Shown: in pieces, positions 19,918 to 26,374 of the stretch
How the letters are laid out: each line of letters starts with the position of its first letter
How positions within the stretch are numbered: position 1 is the stretch's first letter
Source: Staphylococcus coagulans
GTDB taxonomy: Bacteria > Bacillota > Bacilli > Staphylococcales > Staphylococcaceae
Direction of reading: 5' to 3'
NCBI RefSeq assembly: GCF_002901995.1
Contig: NZ_PPQN01000015.1
Location: 1 to 40,851, forward strand
DNA: 40,851 bases
Position numbers and translations under genes: made by a program
Notes under the pieces: model-generated
Seen by the model: the letters and a program-made list of their open reading frames with translations, nothing else
The model's database searches: none
Told to the model about the DNA's origin: nothing

Positions 19918-20667
19918 ATGGATTCAGAAATCATTGTTGGCCGTCATGCAGTAAGAGAAGCTGTGACAACAGGACATACCATTAATAAAATACTAATTCA
20001 AGAAGGCATTAAAAAGCAACAGATTGAAGATATTTTAAAAGCTGCAAAATCGGCAAAACTTGTTGTACAAATCGTTCCAAAATCAAAATTAGACCAAATT
20101 GCGAACGCACCTCATCAAGGCGTAGCAGCTTATGTTGCCCCTTACGAATATGAGACATTGGATCATTTCTTAAAGCAACAAGCTGAAAAAGAGACACTTT
20201 CTACAGTATTGATCTTAGATGGCTTAGAAGATCCGCATAATTTAGGGTCGATATTGAGAACAGCAGATGCAACTGGTGTGGATGGGATTATTATTCCGAA
20301 AAGACGCTCTGTTGCATTGACACAAACAGTAGCTAAAGCGTCTACTGGAGCGATTCAACATGTCCCGGTTATTAGAGTCACGAATCTATCTCAAACGATG
20401 GATGAATTGAAAGATAAAGGCTATTGGATAGCGGGCACAGAAGCAAATCATGCGACAGATTATAGACAAATGCAAGTGGACGTTCCGTTAGCTATTGTTA
20501 TCGGAAGTGAAGGTCAAGGAATGAGCCGTCGTGTGAAAGAAAAGTGTGATTTTTATATTAAAATTCCTATGGTTGGCCATGTGAATAGTTTGAATGCTTC
20601 TGTTGCAGCAAGTTTAATGATGTATGAAGTGTTTAGAAAACGGCGGCCCATTGGCGGTGAAGATTAA
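19918..20667 (+). CDS. rlmB: RlmB-type 23S rRNA 2'-O-methyltransferase (SPOUT)
   Basis: A 249-residue SpoU/TrmH-family enzyme. A small L30e-like N-terminal substrate domain ([12 protein letters not shown]...PHQGVAAYV) precedes the SPOUT domain. That domain has the three family motifs: [23 protein letters not shown] and [15 protein letters not shown], which form the knotted SAM site. By family it methylates a ribose in 23S rRNA, near G2251 in E. coli numbering. ATG 19918 is preferred over the upstream TTG at 19909. The gene follows mrnC closely, grouping two rRNA-maturation functions. Confidence 0.92.
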   Translation: MDSEIIVGRHAVREAVTTGHTINKILIQEGIKKQQIEDILKAAKSAKLVVQIVPKSKLDQIANAPHQGVAAYVAPYEYETLDHFLKQQAEKETLSTVLILDGLEDPHNLGSILRTADATGVDGIIIPKRRSVALTQTVAKASTGAIQHVPVIRVTNLSQTMDELKDKGYWIAGTEANHATDYRQMQVDVPLAIVIGSEGQGMSRRVKEKCDFYIKIPMVGHVNSLNASVAASLMMYEVFRKRRPIGGED

Positions 20668-20670
20668 AAG

Positions 20671-21195
20671 ATGAAAGACTATTATGTAATCATTGACGGG
20701 TACAACATGATAGGCCAGTCTCCAGAATTAAGTCGAGTAGCTAAAGAAAACTTAGAAGAAGCAAGAGAGCAACTACTGATTGAAATCGCAAACTATAATG
20801 CGGTCGTAAAAGGGAAAATCGTCTGTGTTTTTGATGCATATGAACAAGGCACGCCTCAGTCAGAATCTGTCTATCATGGTGTGCATGTTATTTTTACGAA
20901 AGAAAATGAAACGGCAGATAGTTTTATTGAGCGTTATGTTTACAATATTTACAACAAACATACAACGCATATCACAGTTGTAACAAGTGATATGAGTGAA
21001 CAACATGCTATTTTTGGTACAGGTGCTTATCGTTTATCTTCAAGAGAAATGTGGCGACATTTAAAAGAAAATAAAGAGACCGTCACAAAGTCGATGCATC
21101 ATTTTCATGAGCAGAAGCCGAGAACACGGATTCACTTATCTGAAGAAGTATTGTCTGAATTTGAGAAATTAAGGCGAGGCGAGTCCGAAGAATAA
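20671..21195 (+). CDS. yacP: YacP/Rae1, NYN-domain ribosome-associated endoribonuclease
   Basis: A 174-residue PIN-like NYN-domain protein. Likely metal-binding acids are in IIDGYNMIG (D9), VFDAYEQG and VVTSDMSEQ. The C-terminal segment RTRIHLSEEVLSEFEKLRRGE is typical of the family. The Bacillus homologue Rae1 cleaves mRNA in the ribosomal A site during translation. The gene starts three bases after rlmB, so they are translated together. Confidence 0.9.
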   Translation: MKDYYVIIDGYNMIGQSPELSRVAKENLEEAREQLLIEIANYNAVVKGKIVCVFDAYEQGTPQSESVYHGVHVIFTKENETADSFIERYVYNIYNKHTTHITVVTSDMSEQHAIFGTGAYRLSSREMWRHLKENKETVTKSMHHFHEQKPRTRIHLSEEVLSEFEKLRRGESEE

Positions 21196-21232
21196 GATTT
21201 TGCAAGTTGTCTGAAGCTGTTATGAATAGGTA

Positions 21233-21281
21233 TGATAAAGCATATTTTTCGAAGGCGAGGAAGAACGCATATGCTTTATCA
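21233..21281 (+). promoter_or_regulatory. Inverted repeat burying the sigH start codon
   Basis: A perfect 13-bp inverted repeat (21233-21245 with 21269-21281) around a 23-nt loop. The right arm contains the sigH ATG (21271-21273), and the loop holds the GGCGAGGAAG ribosome site. As RNA it would hide the start codon. In S. aureus an upstream inverted repeat was reported to suppress sigH post-transcriptionally, and this appears to be the equivalent. Confidence 0.85.
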
Positions 21282-21852
21282 ATATCAATATGAATTAGAT
21301 GATGCTTTTTCAGTAATGGTTGCACAAGTAAAGGCTCGGCAACCAGAAGCAATCGTACAATTAATCACTTACATTGAGCAATATGCACGAAAAAGTTTTA
21401 GTGACTTCAGTATCATGCCGGCAGATTGCGAAGATCTTATCCAAGAAGTGTTGCTAGCTATTTTTAAAAAGATACAAAGCGAGAATTTTTATTACGATGT
21501 CCCTTTCGAACATTATATTCATCGTGCAATTTATTTACGTAAAATAGACTATCGCCGTAAAAAGATGACGCATGAACGGCTATTCGACAACTATATTGAA
21601 CGTTATACGACGCAATACCAAGTTATGTTAGTACAACAATATCAAAGTGGGTGTACATCACAACAATTTTGTCATGAAGTATTAAAATTAGCGGATCGTG
21701 GATTAAGTCATTTTGAAATGCAAGTGTTGAAATATCTGATTGAGGAATGGAAACCGTCAGAAATTGCATTGGCATTAAAGGCTGAAGATAAAAAAATATA
21801 TAATGCCATCTATCGAATCCGTAAGAAATTGAAAGTACTTTTGGACGAATAG
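21271..21852 (+). CDS. sigH: SigH, alternative sigma factor
   Basis: A 193-residue sigma-70-family protein. Region 2 spans about residues 35-105 (ADCEDLIQEVLLAIFKKI, then YIHRAIYLRKIDYRRKK). Region 4 spans about 140-193 (LSHFEMQVLKYLIEEWKPSEIALALKAEDKKIYNAIYRIRKKLK). In S. aureus the gene at this position is a normally silent factor that switches on DNA-uptake (com) genes. The protein is much more divergent than its neighbours, so the call rests partly on position between yacP and rpmG. The start is the ATG at 21271, inside the inverted repeat; an in-frame upstream ATG at 21232 has no ribosome site. Confidence 0.87.
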   Translation: MLYQYQYELDDAFSVMVAQVKARQPEAIVQLITYIEQYARKSFSDFSIMPADCEDLIQEVLLAIFKKIQSENFYYDVPFEHYIHRAIYLRKIDYRRKKMTHERLFDNYIERYTTQYQVMLVQQYQSGCTSQQFCHEVLKLADRGLSHFEMQVLKYLIEEWKPSEIALALKAEDKKIYNAIYRIRKKLKVLLDE

Positions 21853-21858
21853 TGTGGT

Positions 21859-21888
21859 TTGACAATTGAACATAAACTTATGTATAGT
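21859..21888 (+). promoter_or_regulatory. Promoter of rpmG-secE-nusG
   Basis: A perfect TTGACA (21859-21864), an 18-bp spacer and TATAGT (21883-21888), starting seven bases after the sigH stop. Confidence 0.8.
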
Positions 21889-21920
21889 AAACTGGTATTA
21901 TAGAAGCAAGGTGAAATAAG

Positions 21921-22064
21921 TTGAAAAAAGTGCCATTAAATTGCGAGGAATGTGGAAACCGTAACTACCATGTACCGAAAACGATCAATAAAATTGACCG
22001 GCTCGTATTAAAAAAATTCTGTGCAAAATGTAATACACATACATTTCATAAGGAATCTAAGTAA
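21921..22064 (+). CDS. rpmG: Ribosomal protein L33
   Basis: A 47-residue large-subunit protein starting at TTG behind AAGGTGA. Translation is MKKVPLNCEECGNRNY..., with two zinc CXXC pairs (C8, C11, C34, C37), so it is the zinc-containing form. Staphylococci usually carry several rpmG copies, and this is the one linked to secE. It is first in a three-gene unit with secE and nusG. Confidence 0.93.
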   Translation: MKKVPLNCEECGNRNYHVPKTINKIDRLVLKKFCAKCNTHTFHKESK

Positions 22065-22082
22065 ATAGGAGGGATTTTCGTT

Positions 22083-22262
22083 ATGCCAAAAAAAGAAAGC
22101 TTTTTCCGAGGCGTTAAATCCGAAATGGAAAAAACAAGCTGGCCAACTGGACCAGAACTTGTAAAATACACAACAATCGTAGTCATGACAGTGCTATTCT
22201 TTTTGTTATTCTTCTACGGTTTAGATATTGGAATTGGTCAATTAATTAAAATGATAAAATAG
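22083..22262 (+). CDS. secE: SecE, protein translocase subunit
   Basis: A 59-residue inner-membrane protein of the SecYEG channel. A short cytoplasmic amphipathic helix ([20 protein letters not shown]) carries the family WP motif. One membrane segment follows (about 29-50). This short one-helix form is usual in Gram-positive bacteria. TAGGAGGG precedes the ATG. It lies between rpmG and nusG, the standard arrangement. Confidence 0.95.
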   Translation: MPKKESFFRGVKSEMEKTSWPTGPELVKYTTIVVMTVLFFLLFFYGLDIGIGQLIKMIK

Positions 22263-22281
22263 TGAATGAGGAGTTGTCAGC

Positions 22282-22830
22282 ATGTCTGAAGAGTTAGGGG
22301 CAAAACGTTGGTATGCAGTACATACCTACTCTGGTTATGAAAATAAAGTGAAAAAGAATTTAGAAAAACGTGTTGAGTCAATGAACATGACAGAACAAAT
22401 CTTTAGAGTTGTGATTCCTGAAGAAGAAGAGACACAAGTTAAAGATGGAAAAGCTAAAAAGCAAATGAAGAAAACATTTCCTGGTTACGTATTAGTTGAG
22501 CTAGTGATGACTGATGAATCATGGTACGTTGTTAGAAATACACCAGGTGTAACTGGATTTGTAGGATCAGCTGGGGCAGGTTCAAAGCCTAACCCATTAT
22601 TACCAGATGAAGCACGTTTTATTCTTAAGCAAATGGGCATGAAAGAAAAGACAATCGATGTTGAAGTGGATTTAGGTGAACAAGTCCGTATTACTTCTGG
22701 GCCGTTTGCAAATCAAGTGGGCGAAATCAGTGAAATTGAAGCGGATAAATTTAAGTTGACTGTATTAGTCGATATGTTTGGACGCGAAACACCAGTTGAA
22801 GTTGAATTTGATCAAATAGAAAAACTCTAA
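22282..22830 (+). CDS. nusG: NusG, transcription elongation factor
   Basis: A 182-residue factor that binds RNA polymerase and modulates pausing, termination and transcription-translation coupling. The N-terminal NGN domain (KRWYAVHTYSGYENKVKKNLEKR..., FPGYVLVELVMTDESWYVVRNTPGVTGFVG) is followed by a C-terminal KOW domain (LGEQVRITSGPFANQVGEISEI). A GAGGAG ribosome site precedes the ATG. The gene lies 19 bp after secE. Confidence 0.97.
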   Translation: MSEELGAKRWYAVHTYSGYENKVKKNLEKRVESMNMTEQIFRVVIPEEEETQVKDGKAKKQMKKTFPGYVLVELVMTDESWYVVRNTPGVTGFVGSAGAGSKPNPLLPDEARFILKQMGMKEKTIDVEVDLGEQVRITSGPFANQVGEISEIEADKFKLTVLVDMFGRETPVEVEFDQIEKL

Positions 22831-22856
22831 ACGTGTAAAAAGTTATAAAAAATGAG

Positions 22857-22885
22857 TTGTATTCAGCGTATGAAAATGTTACAAT
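22857..22885 (+). promoter_or_regulatory. Promoter of rplK
   Basis: TTGTAT (22857-22862), a 17-bp spacer and TACAAT (22880-22885). This gives a leader of about 100 bases before rplK. Confidence 0.7.
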
Positions 22886-22910
22886 TACGAAGTCGCGCAT
22901 TCATAGCGCT

Positions 22911-22965
22911 ACATTTCGTCACGAAATGTTAAGAGTGGGAGGGCAAAATTGAGCCCTGTGACCAC
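22911..22965 (+). promoter_or_regulatory. rplK leader with candidate L1-binding hairpin
   Basis: A 9-bp inverted repeat (22911-22919 with 22921-22929) is followed by GTGG-g-AGGGC (22935-22944) pairing with GCCCT-gtga-CCAC (22953-22965). The result is two short helices separated by an asymmetric internal loop, just before the rplK ribosome site. That shape resembles L1-binding sites known in rplKA mRNAs. The same module recurs before rplA. Confidence 0.6.
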
Positions 22966-22991
22966 ATCACGATATCAAGGAGGTGCACATC

Positions 22992-23414
22992 GTGGCTAAA
23001 AAAGTAGAAAAAGTAGTTAAGTTACAAATTCCAGCAGGTAAAGCAAACCCAGCACCACCAGTTGGTCCTGCATTAGGTCAAGCCGGTGTGAACATTATGG
23101 CTTTCACAAAGGAATTTAACGCACGTACACAAGAACAAGCAGGTTTAATTATTCCGGTTGAAATTTATGTTTATGAAGATCGTTCATTTACATTTATTAC
23201 TAAAACACCACCTGCAGCTGTATTACTTAAAAAAGCAGCTGGTATTGAAAAAGGTTCTGGTGAACCAAACAAAACTAAAGTTGCTACAGTAACAAAAGAT
23301 CAAGTACGTGAAATTGCTAACACTAAAATGCCTGACTTAAATGCTGCAGACGAAGAAGCAGCTATGCGTATCGTTGAAGGTACTGCACGTAGTATGGGTA
23401 TTATTGTTGAGTAA
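22992..23414 (+). CDS. rplK: Ribosomal protein L11
   Basis: A 140-residue protein of the GTPase-associated centre of the 50S subunit; with 23S rRNA it forms the site hit by thiostrepton-type antibiotics and engaged by EF-G. The proline-rich N-terminus ([27 protein letters not shown]) and the RNA-binding C-terminal domain ([20 protein letters not shown]) are standard. The start is GTG at 22992 behind AAGGAGG. Another GTG nine bases upstream overlaps that ribosome site and is rejected. Confidence 0.97.
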   Translation: MAKKVEKVVKLQIPAGKANPAPPVGPALGQAGVNIMAFTKEFNARTQEQAGLIIPVEIYVYEDRSFTFITKTPPAAVLLKKAAGIEKGSGEPNKTKVATVTKDQVREIANTKMPDLNAADEEAAMRIVEGTARSMGIIVE

Positions 23415-23465
23415 TCACCAACTGATTAACAAATAAGACAATGAGAAGATAAATTTTCGTAAGAA

Positions 23466-23585
23466 CGCAGGTAGCCTATGAACAAGAAAGTATTCATTGT
23501 GATTCGCACAGATTTGTGCTAGGGACTATCTGCGCTCAACTTGCTTGAAGCAAGTAAATGTGGGAGGACATTCCGATAAAACCAC
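23466..23585 (+). promoter_or_regulatory. Structured rplA leader
   Basis: A 9-bp outer stem with one G-U pair (23466-23474 with 23526-23534) encloses a small hairpin (23506-23510 with 23515-23519). A second hairpin (23539-23544 with 23550-23555) follows. Then comes a GTGG-g-AGGA...TCC...CCAC fold (23560-23585), a second copy of the module seen before rplK. No separate promoter was found. Confidence 0.55.
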
Positions 23586-23601
23586 TAAAGGAGGACAAAA
23601 A

Positions 23602-24297
23602 ATGGCTAAAAAAGGTAAAAAGTATCAAGAAGCTTTAAACAAAGTTGATCGCCAAGCATTCTATACAGTAGAAGAAGCAATCAGCTTAGCTAAAGAAACA
23701 TCTATTGCTAACTTCGATGCTTCAGTTGAAGTGGCTTTCCGTTTAGGTATTGATACACGTAAAAATGACCAACAAATCCGTGGTGCAGTTGTATTACCAC
23801 ACGGTACTGGTAAATCTCAACGTGTATTAGTTTTTGCTAAAGGCGACAAAATCGCTGAAGCAGAAGCAGCAGGTGCTGACTATGTTGGAGATGCAGAATA
23901 TGTAAACAAAATCCAACAAGGTTGGTTTGATTTTGATGTTGTTGTTGCAACACCAGATATGATGGGTGAAGTTGGTAAATTAGGTCGTGTATTAGGACCT
24001 AAAGGTTTAATGCCAAACCCTAAAACTGGTACAGTAACAATGGACGTTAAAAAAGCTGTTGAAGAAATCAAAGCGGGTAAAGTTGAATACCGTGCAGAAA
24101 AAGCGGGTATCGTACACGCTTCAATCGGTAAAGTTTCATTCGATACAGAAAAATTAGTTGAAAACTTCAAAACTTTACAAGATGTGTTAACAAAAGCTAA
24201 ACCATCTTCAGCTAAAGGTACTTACTTTAAGTCTGTTGCAGTAACAACTACAATGGGCCCTGGTATCAAAGTCGATACTGCAAGTTTCAAACTTTAA
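23602..24297 (+). CDS. rplA: Ribosomal protein L1
   Basis: A 231-residue two-domain protein of the mobile L1 stalk, which helps release deacylated tRNA from the E site. In other bacteria it also binds its own mRNA to repress the L11 operon. The segments [35 protein letters not shown] and [22 protein letters not shown] are family signatures. The start at 23602 ([11 protein letters not shown]) has AAAGGAGG in front. Nineteen upstream in-frame residues encoded by the leader are not L1-like. Confidence 0.97.
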   Translation: MAKKGKKYQEALNKVDRQAFYTVEEAISLAKETSIANFDASVEVAFRLGIDTRKNDQQIRGAVVLPHGTGKSQRVLVFAKGDKIAEAEAAGADYVGDAEYVNKIQQGWFDFDVVVATPDMMGEVGKLGRVLGPKGLMPNPKTGTVTMDVKKAVEEIKAGKVEYRAEKAGIVHASIGKVSFDTEKLVENFKTLQDVLTKAKPSSAKGTYFKSVAVTTTMGPGIKVDTASFKL

Positions 24298-24304
24298 AAC
24301 GAAT

Positions 24305-24329
24305 CACTTAATGATAAAATCATTAAGTG
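24305..24329 (+). other. Hairpin after rplA
   Basis: A perfect 10-bp stem (24305-24314 with 24320-24329) and a 5-nt loop, eight bases after the rplA stop. No T-run follows, so it looks more like a 3'-end stabiliser or processing structure than an intrinsic terminator. Confidence 0.5.
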
Positions 24330-24352
24330 GCTTGATAAATAGAAAATAATGG

Positions 24353-24381
24353 TTGACTTATTACACAAAAGCCGTTATATT
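24353..24381 (+). promoter_or_regulatory. Promoter of rplJ-rplL
   Basis: TTGACT (24353-24358), a 17-bp spacer and TATATT (24376-24381). Confidence 0.75.
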
Positions 24382-24401
24382 AATTTTTGTTGAATATTTT
24401 A

Positions 24402-24517
24402 CCTAAGACAGTAGGAGTTCTAACTGAACTTAAAAATCATCCTACCGAGGCTAAAATGGACTTGAACGTATGAACTTTCAAGCACTTTTTGCCGTGGGTA
24501 AAAAGTGCTTTTTATTT
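24402..24517 (+). promoter_or_regulatory. L10 leader with attenuator
   Basis: A ribosomal protein leader. GTAGGA (24411-24416) pairs with TCCTAC (24440-24445), enclosing GTTC/GAAC, and CCGAGG follows. CTTGAA/TTCAAG (24461-24466 with 24477-24482) overlaps the left arm of a terminator: 11-bp stem (24480-24490 with 24500-24510), then TTTATTT. The two stems exclude each other, so binding of L10 or the L10-L12 complex can decide between read-through and termination. Confidence 0.85.
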
Positions 24518-24572
24518 AAGTCTTGGACTTAACTATAAAAAGCACCTAAAACTTATCGATGGAGGTGTCAAA

Positions 24573-25073
24573 ATGTCTGGAATCATTGAAGCGAAAAAAC
24601 AACAAGTTGACGTCATTACTGATCAACTTAAAAGTTCTGTTTCTACAGTAGTTGTTGACTACCGTGGTTTAACAGTAGCAGAAGTAACAGAATTACGTAA
24701 ACAATTACGTGAAGCTGGTGTTCAGTACAAAGTATACAAAAACACTATGTTACGTCGTGCAGCAGAACAAGCTGGTATTGAAGGTTTAGACGAGTTCTTA
24801 ACTGGACCTACAGCAGTAGCATTTACTACTGAAGACGTTGTAGCCCCAGCTAAAGTCATCGCTGGATTCGCTAAAGAACACGAAGCTTTAGAAATCAAGA
24901 CGGGTATCATGGAAGGTAGTATCATTACTGCTGATGAAGTGAAAACAGTTGGTTCATTACCATCACACGAAGGTCTTGTATCAATGCTTCTTTCTGTATT
25001 ACAAGCGCCAATGCGCAACTTTGCTTATGCAGTTAAAGCTGTTGGAGAAAACAAAGAAGAAAACGCAGAATAA
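24573..25073 (+). CDS. rplJ: Ribosomal protein L10
   Basis: A 166-residue base of the L7/L12 stalk. The N-terminal RNA-binding domain ([38 protein letters not shown]) is clear. The C-terminal helix ([25 protein letters not shown]) holds the L12 dimers. Start at 24573 behind GGAGGTG; the 28 in-frame codons upstream belong to the leader terminator. It is co-transcribed with rplL and probably regulates both through the leader. Confidence 0.97.
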   Translation: MSGIIEAKKQQVDVITDQLKSSVSTVVVDYRGLTVAEVTELRKQLREAGVQYKVYKNTMLRRAAEQAGIEGLDEFLTGPTAVAFTTEDVVAPAKVIAGFAKEHEALEIKTGIMEGSIITADEVKTVGSLPSHEGLVSMLLSVLQAPMRNFAYAVKAVGENKEENAE

Positions 25074-25111
25074 ACGATAAATTAAAACTTAAAAATTGGA
25101 GGAATATTAAC

Positions 25112-25477
25112 ATGGCTAATCAAGAGCAAATCATTGAAGCAATTAAAGAAATGTCTGTTTTAGAATTAAATGACTTAGTTAAAGCAATCGAAGAAGAATT
25201 TGGTGTAACTGCAGCAGCACCAGTTGCAGCAGCAGGTGCTGCTGGCGGAGACGCAGCAGCAGAAAAAACTGAATTTGACGTTGAGTTAACTTCAGCTGGT
25301 TCATCTAAAATCAAAGTTGTTAAAGCTGTTAAAGAAGCAACTGGTTTAGGATTAAAAGATGCTAAAGAATTAGTTGACGGTGCTCCAAGCATCATCAAAG
25401 AAGCTTTACCAAAAGAAGAAGCTGAAAAACTTAAAGAACAATTAGAAGAAGTTGGCGCTTCAGTAGAATTAAAATAA
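25112..25477 (+). CDS. rplL: Ribosomal protein L7/L12
   Basis: A 121-residue acidic stalk protein that recruits and activates translational GTPases. An N-terminal dimerisation helix pair ([19 protein letters not shown]), an alanine-rich hinge ([18 protein letters not shown], about 36-52) and the compact C-terminal domain ([27 protein letters not shown]) are all present. TTGGAGG precedes the ATG. A strong terminator follows. Confidence 0.97.
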   Translation: MANQEQIIEAIKEMSVLELNDLVKAIEEEFGVTAAAPVAAAGAAGGDAAAEKTEFDVELTSAGSSKIKVVKAVKEATGLGLKDAKELVDGAPSIIKEALPKEEAEKLKEQLEEVGASVELK

Positions 25478-25491
25478 TTCGTTGATAAGTG

Positions 25492-25524
25492 AAAAACCCG
25501 CTATTTTTGGAATAGCGGGTTTTT
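25492..25524 (+). terminator. Terminator after rplL
   Basis: A 14-bp stem (25492-25505 with 25511-25524) with a 5-nt loop and a T-run forming the end of the right arm. It separates rplJL from the methyltransferase and rpoB. Confidence 0.9.
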
Positions 25525-25554
25525 GAATACAATACGATAAAGAGGTGTGACACC

Positions 25555-26163
25555 GTGAGTCATTACTATGATGCACATCCTGATGCAACACCAGATGAGA
25601 GAGAAATTAGCTATCATTATCAGCAACACGAACTGCCACTCACAACAGATGCAGGTGTGTTTTCTCGTGATAAAGTTGATTTCGGCTCTGATTTATTGAT
25701 ACAGACATTTTTAAATGAACACCCGCCAGGTCAATTGAAAAGGATTATTGACGTCGGTTGTGGTTATGGACCGATTGGTTTAATGGTGGCCAAAGTTGCA
25801 CCCCATGATCATATTACAATGCTAGATGTAAACCATCGTGCATTAGCATTAGCTAAAAGAAATGCCAAAGCGAATGGCATCTCAAATGTGACGATACAAG
25901 AGAGTGATGGGTTAGCAATGATAGAAGACGAAGCATGTGACTACGTTTTGACTAATCCACCTATTCGTGCTGGTAAACTAGTGGTTCACCAAATTTTGAC
26001 AGATGCATACCGCGTACTTAAAACTGAGGGTGCATTGTATGTCGTTATACAAAAAAAGCAAGGGATGCCTTCTGCTAAGAAAAAAATGGATGAGGTTTTT
26101 GGAAACGTCTCATCTGTCAAAAATAGTAAAGGTTACCACATATTAAAGAGTTTTAAATCTTGA
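25555..26163 (+). CDS. RsmC-like class I SAM-dependent methyltransferase
   Basis: A 202-residue Rossmann-fold methyltransferase. The SAM motif DVGCGYGPIG is at 66-75, the acidic strand end is MLDVN (89-93), and the catalytic-loop motif NPPIRAG is at 134-140. NPP(I/F)-type motifs mark N-methylation of exocyclic amino groups. The protein matches the RsmC/YbxB group, thought to methylate a guanine in 16S rRNA; the exact target is unproven in Firmicutes. The GTG start has GAGGTG upstream. The gene stands between the rplL terminator and the rpoB leader. Confidence 0.85.
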   Translation: MSHYYDAHPDATPDEREISYHYQQHELPLTTDAGVFSRDKVDFGSDLLIQTFLNEHPPGQLKRIIDVGCGYGPIGLMVAKVAPHDHITMLDVNHRALALAKRNAKANGISNVTIQESDGLAMIEDEACDYVLTNPPIRAGKLVVHQILTDAYRVLKTEGALYVVIQKKQGMPSAKKKMDEVFGNVSSVKNSKGYHILKSFKS

Positions 26164-26172
26164 TTTTAAATA

Positions 26173-26201
26173 TTGACTATGATATAGTTGTAAGATGAAA
26201 T
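26173..26201 (+). promoter_or_regulatory. Possible rpoB promoter
   Basis: TTGACT (26173-26178), a 17-bp spacer and a weak TGAAAT -10 (26196-26201). It would give a leader of about 165 bases. Confidence 0.4.
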
Positions 26202-26274
26202 AATTATGTTCAATAAGTGTGTACTTTTACGGTTAAAGTTTCATTGTAACATTTCAAAATAAGACTTATAGAAT

Positions 26275-26315
26275 AGAAAATGGTGTCATCGATTATGTGC
26301 TACCGTTTTCTTTTT
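26275..26315 (+). terminator. Terminator/attenuator in the rpoB leader
   Basis: A 10-bp stem with one T-G pair (26275-26284 with 26302-26311) and a TTTTT run, 60 bases before rpoB. It may end methyltransferase transcripts or attenuate rpoBC. Confidence 0.65.
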
Positions 26316-26374
26316 GTCTTGTTACATGATGAGAACTGAAAAGTGTTCGCACAATTTTTGAGGGGTGAATCTGT

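Noticed and set aside
25120..25398. A minus-strand open frame opposite rplL, rich in Ala, Ser and Thr
   Set aside because: It is the complement of the GCA-rich alanine hinge and biased codons of L7/L12.
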